A stretch of 39,730 nt of DNA, taken from positions 1 through 39,730 of the forward strand of contig NZ_LZLS01000092.1 in the NCBI RefSeq assembly GCF_001673365.1, read 5' to 3'. The translations under genes and the position numbers were made by a program. The stretch comes from Mycobacterium asiaticum. GTDB taxonomy: Bacteria > Actinomycetota > Actinomycetes > Mycobacteriales > Mycobacteriaceae. Shown one piece after another: positions 1 through 7,286 of the stretch (position 1 is its first letter; each line of letters begins with the position of its first letter). The notes beneath the pieces were generated by a model. It did no database searches, was not told the DNA's origin, and was given only the letters and a program-made list of their open reading frames with translations.

Positions 1-806
1 AACCAGCACCGCTGCTCCCGTGTGGCCGGGAACACCTCGCGTACCGCCTTCCAGAACCCCAGTGCGCCGTCACCGACAGCCAGCACCGGGGCGGTCATCC
101 CGCGGCGTTTGCAGTCGCGCAGCAGATCAGCCCAGGACTCCGTCGATTCACGATAGCCGTCGGTGATTGCCACGAGTTCCTTACGGCCGTCAGCGCGCAC
201 CCCGAGCATCACCAGCAAGCACAGCTTCTCCTGGTCCAGGCGCACCTTGAGGTGGATACCGTCGACCCACAGGTAGACGTAGTCGGTGCTGGACAGATCC
301 CGGCGTCTGAAGGCGGCGGCTTCGTCTTGCCACTGCGCCGTCAGGCGGGTGATCGTGGTGGCCGACAACCCCGCACCGGAGCCGAGGAACTGCTCAAGGG
401 CCGGGCCGAAATCACTGGTCGACAGCCCGTGCAGGTACAGCAGCGGCAGCACCTCGCTGACCTGCGGGGACTTGCGTGCCCACGCCGGCAGGATCGCCGA
501 TGAGAACCGCAGGCGGTCGCCCGTGTCGGGGTCGACACGGCGGTCGTTGACCCGCGGCGCCTTCACCTCAACGGCACCGGCAGCTGTGAGCACCTCACGC
601 GGCTGGTGATAGCCGTTGCGCACCACCAGTCGGTGGCCGTTCTCGTCGAGCTGGTCAGCGAACTGGGCCACGTAGGCGGCGACCTCGGCCTGCAGCGCGG
701 CGGCCAGCATCTGCCGGGCGCCGTCGCGGACGATCTCGTCGAGCAACGACCGATCAGCGGTCTGCTGGCCGTTGGCCTGCTGGGCATCGTGAACTACCGT
801 GAGCAT
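1..806 (-). CDS. IS256-family (mutator) transposase, 3' end outside window
   Basis: This is a DDE transposase that would cut and join the ends of its own insertion sequence. The reading frame starts at ATG 806 (MLTVVHDAQQANGQQTAD) and stays open to the window edge, giving 268 codons of a protein that is normally about 400 residues long. The helical N-terminal part (LLDEIVRDGARQMLAAAL) and the RNGYHQPREVLT segment are typical of the family. Two candidate catalytic aspartates are visible, in YLWVDGIHLKVR and AVGDGALGFW. The glutamate and the C-terminus lie outside the window. A GGGAAGG ribosome binding site precedes the ATG. It differs clearly from IS1081, so I give no IS name. It is followed on the same strand side by the Kiwa operon, which fits an accessory island. 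Confidence 0.85.
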   Translation of the reverse strand, partial: MLTVVHDAQQANGQQTADRSLLDEIVRDGARQMLAAALQAEVAAYVAQFADQLDENGHRLVVRNGYHQPREVLTAAGAVEVKAPRVNDRRVDPDTGDRLRFSSAILPAWARKSPQVSEVLPLLYLHGLSTSDFGPALEQFLGSGAGLSATTITRLTAQWQDEAAAFRRRDLSSTDYVYLWVDGIHLKVRLDQEKLCLLVMLGVRADGRKELVAITDGYRESTESWADLLRDCKRRGMTAPVLAVGDGALGFWKAVREVFPATREQRCW

Positions 807-891
807 GGGCGTACCTTCCCAACCAGCGCGCCAACGCCGGTCTTGATCGAATACCTGATTCCGTGAAGATCATCCTCGGGAAGGTGCGCCC
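807..891. repeat. Inverted repeat just upstream of the IS256-type transposase
   Basis: GGGCGTACCTTCCC (807-820) and GGGAAGGTGCGCCC (878-891) are inverted copies that match at 13 of 14 positions and are separated by 57 bp. The left arm contains the ribosome binding site of the transposase on the minus strand. A transcript starting further upstream could therefore hide that site in a hairpin. Alternatively, the right arm could belong to the terminal repeat of the element. The far end of the element is outside the window, so this cannot be settled here. Confidence 0.45.
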
Positions 892-1118
892 ACTTTCAGG
901 CCGCCTCGCCGAGGCTCATCCACAGGTATTGATCATTGCTCGCTCGCCATCGTGGACCCCCTGGTCGACGCATCAACACGCTATGAAACGCCCGGGGGTT
1001 TCTGGAGGTGATGATTAGCCTTGGGTTTCCAGAGCGTTCCAAAGTACGACGTGGCAACGGACTACGCGGAACTGATGCAGCTGTCGTCGGCCTCCAGTGG
1101 CTGGGGTAGGAGCCACCA
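892..1118. other. Non-coding gap between the IS256-type element and kwaB
   Basis: No credible gene was seen. The stretch should contain the outer end of the IS256-type element, but its terminal repeat cannot be fixed without the other end. A near-perfect palindrome of 18 bases (985-1002, GAAACGCCC followed by GGGGGTTTC) lies downstream of kwaB, but it has no loop and no T-run, so it is not a convincing terminator. Confidence 0.4.
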
Positions 1119-2120
1119 CTAGCGTCGGGCGCGAGTGCCGACGTCCCAAGGTGTCGCGGAGTGCCAGCCCAAATAAAGCCTTTCGTCGACCAGTTTTAGT
1201 ACGACGGGCACATCGGCCTTGGAAAGGACCAAGGTGTCACCTGGCAGCAACCGTTCGTGTTCGAGTCCGACCTCAATCATCTTCTCGCGCAGCTGATCAG
1301 CGGCGTAAGTCTTTGCCAGATAGCCACGTTCGTGCAGACCTCGAAGCTGGCTAGCTATGCGGACGCTCCCCTGGGCGGCCGTCTCTAGCACCGCGGCCGA
1401 CTCGTCGTTTAATGGCAAAGCCTGCACCGCAGCTCCACTCCACACGGGGATACGCTCTCGAAGCACATCGATGTCACGGAAGAGTTTCTCGAACGATTCC
1501 TTACGCAAGATCGCGATGTGATCGGGCGTGATCAACATGTCGAAGTCGGTGGCGAACATCAGGATCGGCTCAGTGAGCCGGCGCAGCCCGTCTCCGAACT
1601 GGGTGAGGACCTTGCCAAGCTGGCCCACCTGATAGGGATTGCGTTCCTTAAGGAACACTATTCGGCTACCCGGGTCATCTCCGATCACCGCGGCATAGAA
1701 CGGGAACGACTGTTTCTTGAGGTCGTCACGGGTGATCTGATCGGCCGACGCAGCAGCATCGAGAACCTCGAATACGGCTGGGTCCATCTCGATGATTTGC
1801 GGTTCTACGGTGGATTCAGGGGTGGCCTCCGAGGCCCCTCTCCGACGAGGCGGTTCGGGCCGGTGCACGACCAGCGCGTCACGCTTTACGAGAATGAACT
1901 GTTCCTCGGGGTCAAATTCGAGGTCGTCGGAGTAGCCCACCGCTGTCCGCTCGGATAATTTCTGTACAGTCTCCAACGCCACGGCACGCAGGGTCTCGCG
2001 GACATCGTGGTGCATCTTGACCCGAAACCCCTTGAACTTGGTAGACGTGCGCTTCCCCAACAGCAAGGTCATGTCGCCGTTAGTGTCCAGGGTGTCTGGA
2101 TCGAAGGTAGGTTCACTCAT
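1119..2120 (-). CDS. kwaB: Kiwa anti-phage protein KwaB (DUF4868)
   Basis: KwaB is the cytosolic, DNA-binding partner of the Kiwa phage-defence system and works with the membrane protein KwaA. The 333-residue product begins MSEPTFDPDTLDTNGDMTLLL and is close to the usual KwaB length of about 315 residues. I assign it to DUF4868 from its overall pattern: an N-terminal part ending near LVVHRP, a central region with VFLKERNPYQVGQLGKVLT, then ILMFATDFDMLI and ILRKESFEKLFRD, and a C-terminal segment VLKLVDERLYLGWHSATPWD. The ATG at 2120 overlaps the 3' end of kwaA by 8 bases, so the two genes are translationally coupled. Gene order, strand, size and the character of the partner all match Kiwa. The reading frame is intact. 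The assignment rests on recognition of the family, not on an alignment. Confidence 0.82.
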   Translation of the reverse strand: MSEPTFDPDTLDTNGDMTLLLGKRTSTKFKGFRVKMHHDVRETLRAVALETVQKLSERTAVGYSDDLEFDPEEQFILVKRDALVVHRPEPPRRRGASEATPESTVEPQIIEMDPAVFEVLDAAASADQITRDDLKKQSFPFYAAVIGDDPGSRIVFLKERNPYQVGQLGKVLTQFGDGLRRLTEPILMFATDFDMLITPDHIAILRKESFEKLFRDIDVLRERIPVWSGAAVQALPLNDESAAVLETAAQGSVRIASQLRGLHERGYLAKTYAADQLREKMIEVGLEHERLLPGDTLVLSKADVPVVLKLVDERLYLGWHSATPWDVGTRARR

Positions 2121-2637
2121 GGGTGGCGTTTGGTACCTCGACTCGCACAGCTGGGTTTAGGGACGCGACGCGCAAGACGCTTCCCGGAGCTACTAAGGGC
2201 GATTTCACGATGACGTGGCCATTCCATCCCCCTTCGGTGCTGACGTGTATCACGCGGCGGCCCAATAAGTAGAGCGTCGGATTGATCTGGGTCATCTCGG
2301 ATCGGACGTACACGACAGCCAACACCACCAGGAATATCACGTACGCGCAGATATCCCGGATCTTTGGCTCGGACACGGTGACGAACGGCAGCAGATACGT
2401 GGCCAAGTAGCCACTGATCTCGGGACCCCTGTCGACGACGCTGGCGATCCTGACCGGATCCGGTGCCGTCCGGCGAGTGACCACGAATCCGATCCACAAC
2501 ATGTCGGCCAATCCGATTACAGCCAATGCTGCGCAGGCTATCTGTAGCCAGAGGGTCTCGAATCGAATGGCGAACAGCACGAACAACAGCGCAAACGATC
2601 CCAGGAACAGGCGCAAGCGCCGAAAATGCTCCGTCAT
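2113..2637 (-). CDS. kwaA: Kiwa membrane protein KwaA
   Basis: KwaA is the inner-membrane component of Kiwa, reported to sense infection and hold KwaB at the membrane. The 174-residue product from ATG 2637 (MTEHFRRLRLFLGSFALLF) has four hydrophobic helices at about residues 11-26, 29-53, 73-88 and 93-113. They are followed by the family-like stretch INPTLYLLGRRVIHV and a polar C-terminal tail. I prefer ATG 2637 because AAGGAAG lies just upstream of it. A longer GTG start at 2661 would take its first codons from the IS21 element. The element ends at 2649, only 11 bases upstream of the ATG, and the duplicated target bases contain the ribosome binding site. The gene is intact but separated from its original promoter. 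Confidence 0.82.
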   Translation of the reverse strand: MTEHFRRLRLFLGSFALLFVLFAIRFETLWLQIACAALAVIGLADMLWIGFVVTRRTAPDPVRIASVVDRGPEISGYLATYLLPFVTVSEPKIRDICAYVIFLVVLAVVYVRSEMTQINPTLYLLGRRVIHVSTEGGWNGHVIVKSPLVAPGSVLRVASLNPAVRVEVPNATHE

Positions 2638-2641
2638 CGTG

Positions 2642-2648
2642 GCTTCCT
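2642..2648. repeat. Target-site duplication, left copy (GCTTCCT)
   Basis: GCTTCCT directly abuts the TG terminus of the IS21-family element and is repeated exactly at 5293-5299 beyond its CA terminus. Seven bases falls in the 4-8 bp range known for IS21-family insertions. Read on the minus strand this is AGGAAGC, the ribosome binding site of kwaA. Confidence 0.9.
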
Positions 2649-2745
2649 TGCCGACGGTCACGTAATTCCCCAGGGGTCGCCGTCACGTAATTCCTCATGT
2701 TCGGGCCCCTGCTGTGGTGAGGGTAGCGGGCGATTCGTGGGGTTG

Positions 2746-3501
2746 TCAGGTGGTGGCGGGTCCGGGTCGTTTCCGTGGCCTGTAGGACGGTCCGTCCATC
2801 AGGACTTGGTGGCTGGTGTTGATCAATCGGTCGAGCGGCGATTCGGCGACGACCGGGTTCGGGAACAGTGGATACCAATCTTTGGGGGCGCGGTTGCTGG
2901 TGAGGATCAGCGGTTTGCCGGCGATGGCCCGGTCGGAGACCAGGTCGTAGAGATCATCGCTTTGGATTGGGGTGTGTTCCCGCATCGCGAAGTCGTCGAC
3001 GATCAGGACGAGTGGTCGGGTGTATTCGCGCATGCGTTGGCCGATGGTGCGGTCGGCGTGGCCGCCGGCGAGGTCGGCGAGCATGCGGGAGCATTTGACG
3101 AAGCGGATGTCGCCGCCGCGGCGGGCGACTTGATGGCCAAGTGCTTGTGCCACATGTGTTTTCCCGACACCAACTGGCCCGTAGAGGATCACTGACTCGC
3201 CGGCATCGAGCCAGCGCAGTGCGGCCAGGTCCCGCAGCATCGCTGCGGGGAGTTTCGGGCTGACGGCGAAATCGAAGTCGTCGAAAGTGTTGGGTTGCTC
3301 GAAGCGGGCGCGGCGGACCCGCCGGGCCAGGGCAGCCGATTCGCGGCGGCCGATCTCGTCTTCGCAAAGCACCTGCAGAAACTCCAGGTGCCCGAGTTTG
3401 CCGTCACGGGTTTGGGCCAGGCGGGCATCGAGGGTATCGAGCATGCCGGTCAACTTCAGGGTCTTCAAGGCAGCTCGCAGGCTGGGATCGTGAATGGTCA
3501 C
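2746..3501 (-). CDS. istB: IS21-family helper ATPase IstB
   Basis: IstB is the DnaA/DnaC-like AAA+ ATPase that selects target DNA and stimulates the IstA transposase. The 251-residue product has a helical N-terminal domain (MTIHDPSLRAALKTLKLTGM), a Walker A motif GPVGVGKT at residues 108-115, and a Walker B motif LVLIVDDF at 164-171. These are followed by the family block SDDLYDLVSDRAIAGKPLI and a sensor-like ILTSNR. The C-terminal LDRLINTSHQVLMDGPSYR is also typical. Length and motifs are normal, so it should be functional. It lies 62 bases downstream of istA on the same strand and is the last gene before kwaA. Readthrough from it would enter the Kiwa operon. Confidence 0.95.
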   Translation of the reverse strand: MTIHDPSLRAALKTLKLTGMLDTLDARLAQTRDGKLGHLEFLQVLCEDEIGRRESAALARRVRRARFEQPNTFDDFDFAVSPKLPAAMLRDLAALRWLDAGESVILYGPVGVGKTHVAQALGHQVARRGGDIRFVKCSRMLADLAGGHADRTIGQRMREYTRPLVLIVDDFAMREHTPIQSDDLYDLVSDRAIAGKPLILTSNRAPKDWYPLFPNPVVAESPLDRLINTSHQVLMDGPSYRPRKRPGPATT

Positions 3502-3563
3502 AACAGTCTCTTTCAGGTCAATGTGGTTGCAGCAGAATCGGATGCGATGTTGGGCAGCAGCGG

Positions 3564-5102
3564 TCAGGCGGTGCGCTCGGTGTCGAAGGCCTCAGGGCCA
3601 CGCAGCAGCGCCGGCGGCGTGGGGGAATCTGCCGCAGGGGTGTCGCCGGTTTCGGTACCGGCGGCCAGGATGCCTTTGACGGTGCGATACCGCGGATCGC
3701 CCACCTCCAGGGCCCGAGTGCAGGCGGCGTCCAACCGCCCGGCTCCGTAGCGGTCACGCAGCGCGATGATGCCCTGGATCGCGCGCAGTCGATGGATCGC
3801 ATTGACCTCTGACAGCTCAGCCACAATCGCCACCGCACCGGGTCCGATCAGCTCGGCCTGGCTGCGGCACCAGGTCACCGTGCGCAGGGTGTGGGCGACC
3901 TTGTGCGGTGGGTAGTGCTCGAAGTTCGTCGAGCGCCCAGAGAAGTGCAGTACATGGGTGGCTACCACCGCATCGTGGTGGAAGATCTGCACCACGTCCC
4001 CAGCGGCGCGGACGGTGACTTTTTGGCCCAGCAGCCGCCACGGCACCGAGTAGAACGCCTTACCCGACTTGACGTGGCAATCCGGCGCCACCGTCCCGAC
4101 GGTGTAAACCACAGGCTCAAACGGTCTGCGCGGCAACGGCATCAACGCATCGCGTTCCAGGGCGTCGAATGCAGCCGAGGGTGTGGCGCCGTTGAGGCCG
4201 CGATGCTTGTGGGTGCCGTAGACCTCGGTGGCCCAGCGCAGCCCCTCATGCTGCATGTGCGGCAATGACGAGAAGTGGCGGCCAGCGAAAAACGAGTCCC
4301 GAATGTAGGGCATGGGCCGCTCGATGCGTGGTTTGTCCTTGGGTTTGTTGGCCCGCGCGGGGTCGATCAAGGTGCCGTAGAACGCCGCCAATTCCCCGTA
4401 GGCCAGGTTGATCAGCGGGTCATAGAGGTCCGGGCGGATCACCCCGGTTTTGAGATTGTCGCAGACCAGCCGGGCCGGGACCCCGCCGAAGAACTCGAAT
4501 GCCGCGATATGCGAAGCGTTCCAGGATGTCTGGTCCATCCGCACGACCGGTTGGATGAACAGGGAGCGGGAGCACGACAGGATCATCGCGAACACCCACA
4601 CCGCGACCCGGCGGCCGGTCGCGGGATCGAGCCACATCCCCAACTTGCCGTAGTCGATCTGCGCTTCGCTGCCCGGTTCGACTGCGCCGCGGGGCACGGT
4701 CACCTTGTCTTCGAGGTGCTGTTCGGCGAATGTCGTTGCAATGTAACGCCGCACTGTGGATTCGGAGACCTCGACACCGCGGTCATCGCGTAGGCGTTGG
4801 GCGATGGTGGCTACCGTGACCGGCACGTCGAGTTGCTCGGCGATCCAGTCTCGGTGCTCCGCGATCCGATCCCAGCTCAGCGCCCGCACGCTCGGATCGG
4901 CCAGTTCGGGAAACCAGCGTCCGATCCGTTCCCGCCACAACTGCTCATCGAAGGGCTCATCCGGTGCGGGTTGCAGTCCTTCGTCGACCGCCGGTGCCAC
5001 GTATTTGCGGATGGTTTTGCGGTCGATGCCCAGTGCGTCATGAATTTGCACCTGGGATCGGCCGGCATGCCAGTGCCGGAACATCTCCACGAAGTCGGTC
5101 AC
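3564..5102 (-). CDS. istA: IS21-family transposase IstA
   Basis: IstA is the DDE transposase of the element. From the GTG at 5102 (VTDFVEMFRHWHAGRSQVQI) it is 512 residues, the usual length. The open frame reaches back to 5357, but that would run through the terminal repeats of the element. GAGGAG about 10 bases before 5102 supports the shorter start. A helix-turn-helix occupies about residues 12-36 (HAGRSQVQIHDALGIDRKTI). The catalytic triad is visible as D150 in AQIDYGK, D215 in LVCDNLKTG and E261 in KPRIERPM. The C-terminal region carries the YSVPWRLLGQKVTVR beta-barrel segment of the family. The frame is intact. Confidence 0.93.
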   Translation of the reverse strand: MTDFVEMFRHWHAGRSQVQIHDALGIDRKTIRKYVAPAVDEGLQPAPDEPFDEQLWRERIGRWFPELADPSVRALSWDRIAEHRDWIAEQLDVPVTVATIAQRLRDDRGVEVSESTVRRYIATTFAEQHLEDKVTVPRGAVEPGSEAQIDYGKLGMWLDPATGRRVAVWVFAMILSCSRSLFIQPVVRMDQTSWNASHIAAFEFFGGVPARLVCDNLKTGVIRPDLYDPLINLAYGELAAFYGTLIDPARANKPKDKPRIERPMPYIRDSFFAGRHFSSLPHMQHEGLRWATEVYGTHKHRGLNGATPSAAFDALERDALMPLPRRPFEPVVYTVGTVAPDCHVKSGKAFYSVPWRLLGQKVTVRAAGDVVQIFHHDAVVATHVLHFSGRSTNFEHYPPHKVAHTLRTVTWCRSQAELIGPGAVAIVAELSEVNAIHRLRAIQGIIALRDRYGAGRLDAACTRALEVGDPRYRTVKGILAAGTETGDTPAADSPTPPALLRGPEAFDTERTA

Positions 5103-5214
5103 GTTCCACGATCTCCTCGCCAACTCAAGGCCCCTTCCAAGGCCCCCTGGCGGGGCTCTTGAACGGAGCGAACCTGAGCAGCGCCCCAACCCCGATCGGA
5201 CACGCCCCAAGGGT

Positions 5215-5286
5215 GGGGAATTACGTGACGGCGGGTGAGGAATTACCTGACGGACAACCCCTCGAACCTGGGGAAATACGTGACCG
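5215..5286 (+). repeat. Triple IstA-binding repeats in the right end of the IS21 element
   Basis: Three direct copies of a 17-bp site occur at 5215-5231 (GGGGAATTACGTGACGG), 5237-5253 (GAGGAATTACCTGACGG) and 5270-5286 (GGGGAAATACGTGACCG). Two inverted copies sit in the left end at 2655-2671 and 2681-2696. The uneven three-plus-two arrangement is common in this family and may set end polarity. Confidence 0.85.
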
Positions 5287-5292
5287 TTGACA

Positions 5293-5299
5293 GCTTCCT
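5293..5299. repeat. Target-site duplication, right copy (GCTTCCT)
   Basis: This is an exact copy of 2642-2648, directly next to the CA terminus of the IS21 element. Joining 2641 to 5293 restores the pre-insertion sequence, in which kwaA followed directly on the region now at 5300-5508. Confidence 0.9.
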
Positions 5300-5508
5300 C
5301 GCGTCGGACCTTCTGTACCTTCGCAGCGTAGGCACAGTGTCCGACATGCCCGGCCATCGAGCCACCGCGTTCGCTGCCGCACGTGATTCATCCTTCCCGC
5401 ACTGGTCGCGCCCTAACGACGCCCGTTTGTCTGAACCCAAGACACAAAGCGGACCGGTCTCGGTCGATACGTGAAAGCCTGTCGGACATTAGCGGTATAT
5501 TTTCCGGT
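5300..5508. promoter_or_regulatory. Former shared promoter region between kwaA and the XRE/ImmA pair, with two TGTC(C/G)GACA palindromes
   Basis: Before the IS21 insertion this stretch lay between two divergent operons. It carries TGTCCGACA at 5338-5346 and TGTCGGACA at 5480-5488, two copies of the same 9-bp palindrome with a variable centre base. A third half-like copy, GTCGGAC, lies at 5303-5309. The 5480 copy sits in the -35 area of the plus-strand promoter, whose likely -10 is TATATT at 5496-5501. The natural candidate binder is the XRE-type protein encoded at 6126. Binding is inferred only. Confidence 0.5.
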
Positions 5509-5509
5509 A
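5496..5509 (+). promoter_or_regulatory. -10 box (TATATT) for a probably leaderless transcript
   Basis: TATATT at 5496-5501 lies 7 bases before ATG 5509. Transcription should therefore start at or next to the A of the start codon. There is no ribosome binding site before this ATG. Leaderless mRNAs are frequent in mycobacteria, and a leaderless start supports choosing MFSVPYPTDEEV as the N-terminus. Confidence 0.55.
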
Positions 5510-6129
5510 TGTTTTCAGTGCCCTATCCCACTGATGAAGAAGTGGCCGCCGAACTCGGCGACAAATTTTTGGAATCCTTGGTAAGCGCCGTCCGTGGCGC
5601 TCGCGCCGACCTCAACGACATGCGGGAGTGGCGACCGGGGTGGTTCCCCACTATGCACGCCCGCTGCCTATCGAATCTGATCCACGATCGCATCTGGGCG
5701 CGGCTCATCGCGCTGATCGAAACTGAGAACGCAGCCAACGTCATCGAAAGTGGCCCCACCCGGGAGATTGCGATCGGCATTCACCTTCGGTTGCGCGTGA
5801 AGCGTCACCTCAGCAACGACCGAATCAGCACTTACCCGACGCGGACCGCGATCGAATTCTGGCGGCAAAGCACCGACACGCTGCCCGGCCTCGAAGAGGT
5901 TCGCATCGCCGTGGGCTACCGCTGGGACCGCGAGCTCCGTGAGATTGAAGCACCCGTTGTCTCGCTGCGGGACGGGAGCGATAACGTCATATGGGCCATC
6001 GAATTGAGCGAGCCTGCCGAGGGCGAGAAGGTGACTTGGACGCCGATTGAGCCGAATCTGCCGACGATCGACCTGGGAGATCTTGCAAGCGAGGTCGATG
6101 ACGACAAAGGAGAAGCGGGCACGCCATGA
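5509..6129 (+). CDS. Unknown protein paired with an XRE/ImmA-type regulator
   Basis: This 206-residue protein has no motif I can name. It is soluble, mostly mixed alpha/beta, with an acidic C-terminus (LASEVDDDKGEAGTP). Notable segments are the N-terminal VPYPTDEEVAAELGDKFLESL, the central ISTYPTRTAIEFW and the YRWDRELREIEAPVVSL block. Its TGA overlaps the ATG of the next gene by four bases (ATGA), so the two are co-translated. Pairs of an unknown protein with an HTH/COG2856 protein, such as Rv2514c-Rv2515c in M. tuberculosis, have been predicted to act as toxin-antitoxin modules. This pair has the same layout, but I cannot confirm sequence homology. The start is set by the leaderless promoter; the frame extends upstream to 5383. 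Confidence 0.7.
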   Translation: MFSVPYPTDEEVAAELGDKFLESLVSAVRGARADLNDMREWRPGWFPTMHARCLSNLIHDRIWARLIALIETENAANVIESGPTREIAIGIHLRLRVKRHLSNDRISTYPTRTAIEFWRQSTDTLPGLEEVRIAVGYRWDRELREIEAPVVSLRDGSDNVIWAIELSEPAEGEKVTWTPIEPNLPTIDLGDLASEVDDDKGEAGTP

Positions 6130-7169
6130 GCGGATTGGGAGATGTGCTCGCGATCGCTCGGAAAGCGCGGGGGCTGACCCAATCCGAACTCGCCGACATG
6201 GTGGGAGCCACGCAACCCACCATCAATCGCTACGAGGCCGGTGATCGCGAGCCAGAACGGGAGACAATCGCTGCCCTGGCTAACGCTCTCGGAGTTACCG
6301 AGCAGCTCCTTACCCATGGCAACCGTTTCCGTGGAGCACTGGGCGTCGACGCCCATATGCGTCGGCAAAAGACCACTAAAGCTTCCTTATGGCGCCAAAT
6401 GGAAGCCCGGCTGAACTTGCTCCGGGTACACGCGTCGTTCCTCTTCGAGCAGGTCTCGATCATGAGCGAACAACACGTTCCAACATTCGATCCCGAAGAT
6501 GTGCCTGCGCAACATGCGGCACGATTGATTCGTGCACAGTGGCGGATGCCATTGGGCCCCGTCGTCAACTTAACCCGGTGGCTCGAAGGTGCAGGGGTGC
6601 TCGTTTTCGAGGAGGACTTCGGTACGCATCGGATCGATGGGCTGTCGCAATGGGTCGGCGACCACCCTGTGATGTTGATCAACGCGAACGCCCCGCCAGA
6701 CCGTAAACGTCTCACCAAGGCTCACGAACTCGGCCACTTGGTGCTGCACTCGAACATCGCAACCGAGGATATGGAAGGCGAGGCCAACCGCTTCGCCGCT
6801 GAACTTTTGATGCCCCTCGATGAGATACGACCTGAGTTGAGGAAGGTCGATCTCGGCACGCTGGCAGCATTAAAACGGGAATGGGGGGTTTCGATGCAAG
6901 CACTCCTCGAACGCGCCTATGGGCTCAAGGTGGTCACTGCTGAGGAGCGGACGCGGTTCTACAAGATGATGAACGCTCGTGGCTGGAAAACGAATGAGCC
7001 GGGGAGCGAGTTTCTCCCGAGCGAGCGTCCCGAGTTTCCGACACGCATCGGCGATGCGCTCAAGGCGAAGGGATTCACAGAGGAGCGGATTGCGGAGATA
7101 GCCGGCGCAGCGTCTCCGTCGAAGAATCCCTTCCAGCCAACCCCCACGAACCATCTTCGCGCACTCTGA
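6126..7169 (+). CDS. XRE-type HTH / ImmA-IrrE metallopeptidase fusion
   Basis: The 347-residue protein joins an N-terminal Xre/Cro helix-turn-helix (residues about 6-60, RKARGLTQSELADMVGATQP and INRYEAGDREP) to a COG2856 zinc metallopeptidase domain. The zinc motif HELGH is at 200-204, with the likely third ligand E219 in GEANRFAAELLMP. Proteins of this kind (ImmA, IrrE, Rv2515c-like) relieve repression by cleaving or binding a partner, often after DNA damage or phage signals. Here sensor-protease and DNA-binding parts are in one chain. The upstream gene overlaps it by four bases. It probably regulates its own promoter through the TGTC(C/G)GACA sites. The C-terminal tail after about residue 290 is unassigned. 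Confidence 0.88.
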   Translation: MSGLGDVLAIARKARGLTQSELADMVGATQPTINRYEAGDREPERETIAALANALGVTEQLLTHGNRFRGALGVDAHMRRQKTTKASLWRQMEARLNLLRVHASFLFEQVSIMSEQHVPTFDPEDVPAQHAARLIRAQWRMPLGPVVNLTRWLEGAGVLVFEEDFGTHRIDGLSQWVGDHPVMLINANAPPDRKRLTKAHELGHLVLHSNIATEDMEGEANRFAAELLMPLDEIRPELRKVDLGTLAALKREWGVSMQALLERAYGLKVVTAEERTRFYKMMNARGWKTNEPGSEFLPSERPEFPTRIGDALKAKGFTEERIAEIAGAASPSKNPFQPTPTNHLRAL

Positions 7170-7286
7170 AAGGCGACAGCATCGTGGCCGCTTACTGAGA
7201 CAGGCTGGCCTGGTGTTAGCAATTCGCCCCACGGGCGCGGACACCGCCGCGGTCTGCAGCAGCTATCGAATAGAGTTGCACGCCCA

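Larger units (their letters stand above)
2649..5292 (-). mobile_element. Complete IS21-family insertion sequence (2,644 bp)
   Basis: The element begins with TGCCGACGGTCACGTAATTC (2649-2668) and ends with AAATACGTGACCGTTGACA (5274-5292), giving the TG...CA termini typical of IS21. Exact 7-bp target duplications flank it. Repeated transposase-binding sites of the form GGGGAATTACGTGACGG lie inside both ends: inverted at 2655-2671 and 2681-2696, and direct at 5215-5231, 5237-5253 and 5270-5286. Multiple subterminal repeats are a hallmark of this family. Both istA and istB are open, so the element may still be mobile. The intact duplication suggests a fairly recent insertion. It is transcribed toward kwaA. 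Confidence 0.93.

Noticed and set aside
985..1002. Palindrome downstream of kwaB examined as a terminator
   Set aside because: The stem has no loop and is not followed by a T-run in either direction.
2117..2878. Long minus-strand open frame overlapping kwaA and the IS21 end
   Set aside because: It crosses the IS21 boundary and lies out of frame over kwaA; the translation is arginine/proline-rich with no domain, a typical high-GC shadow.
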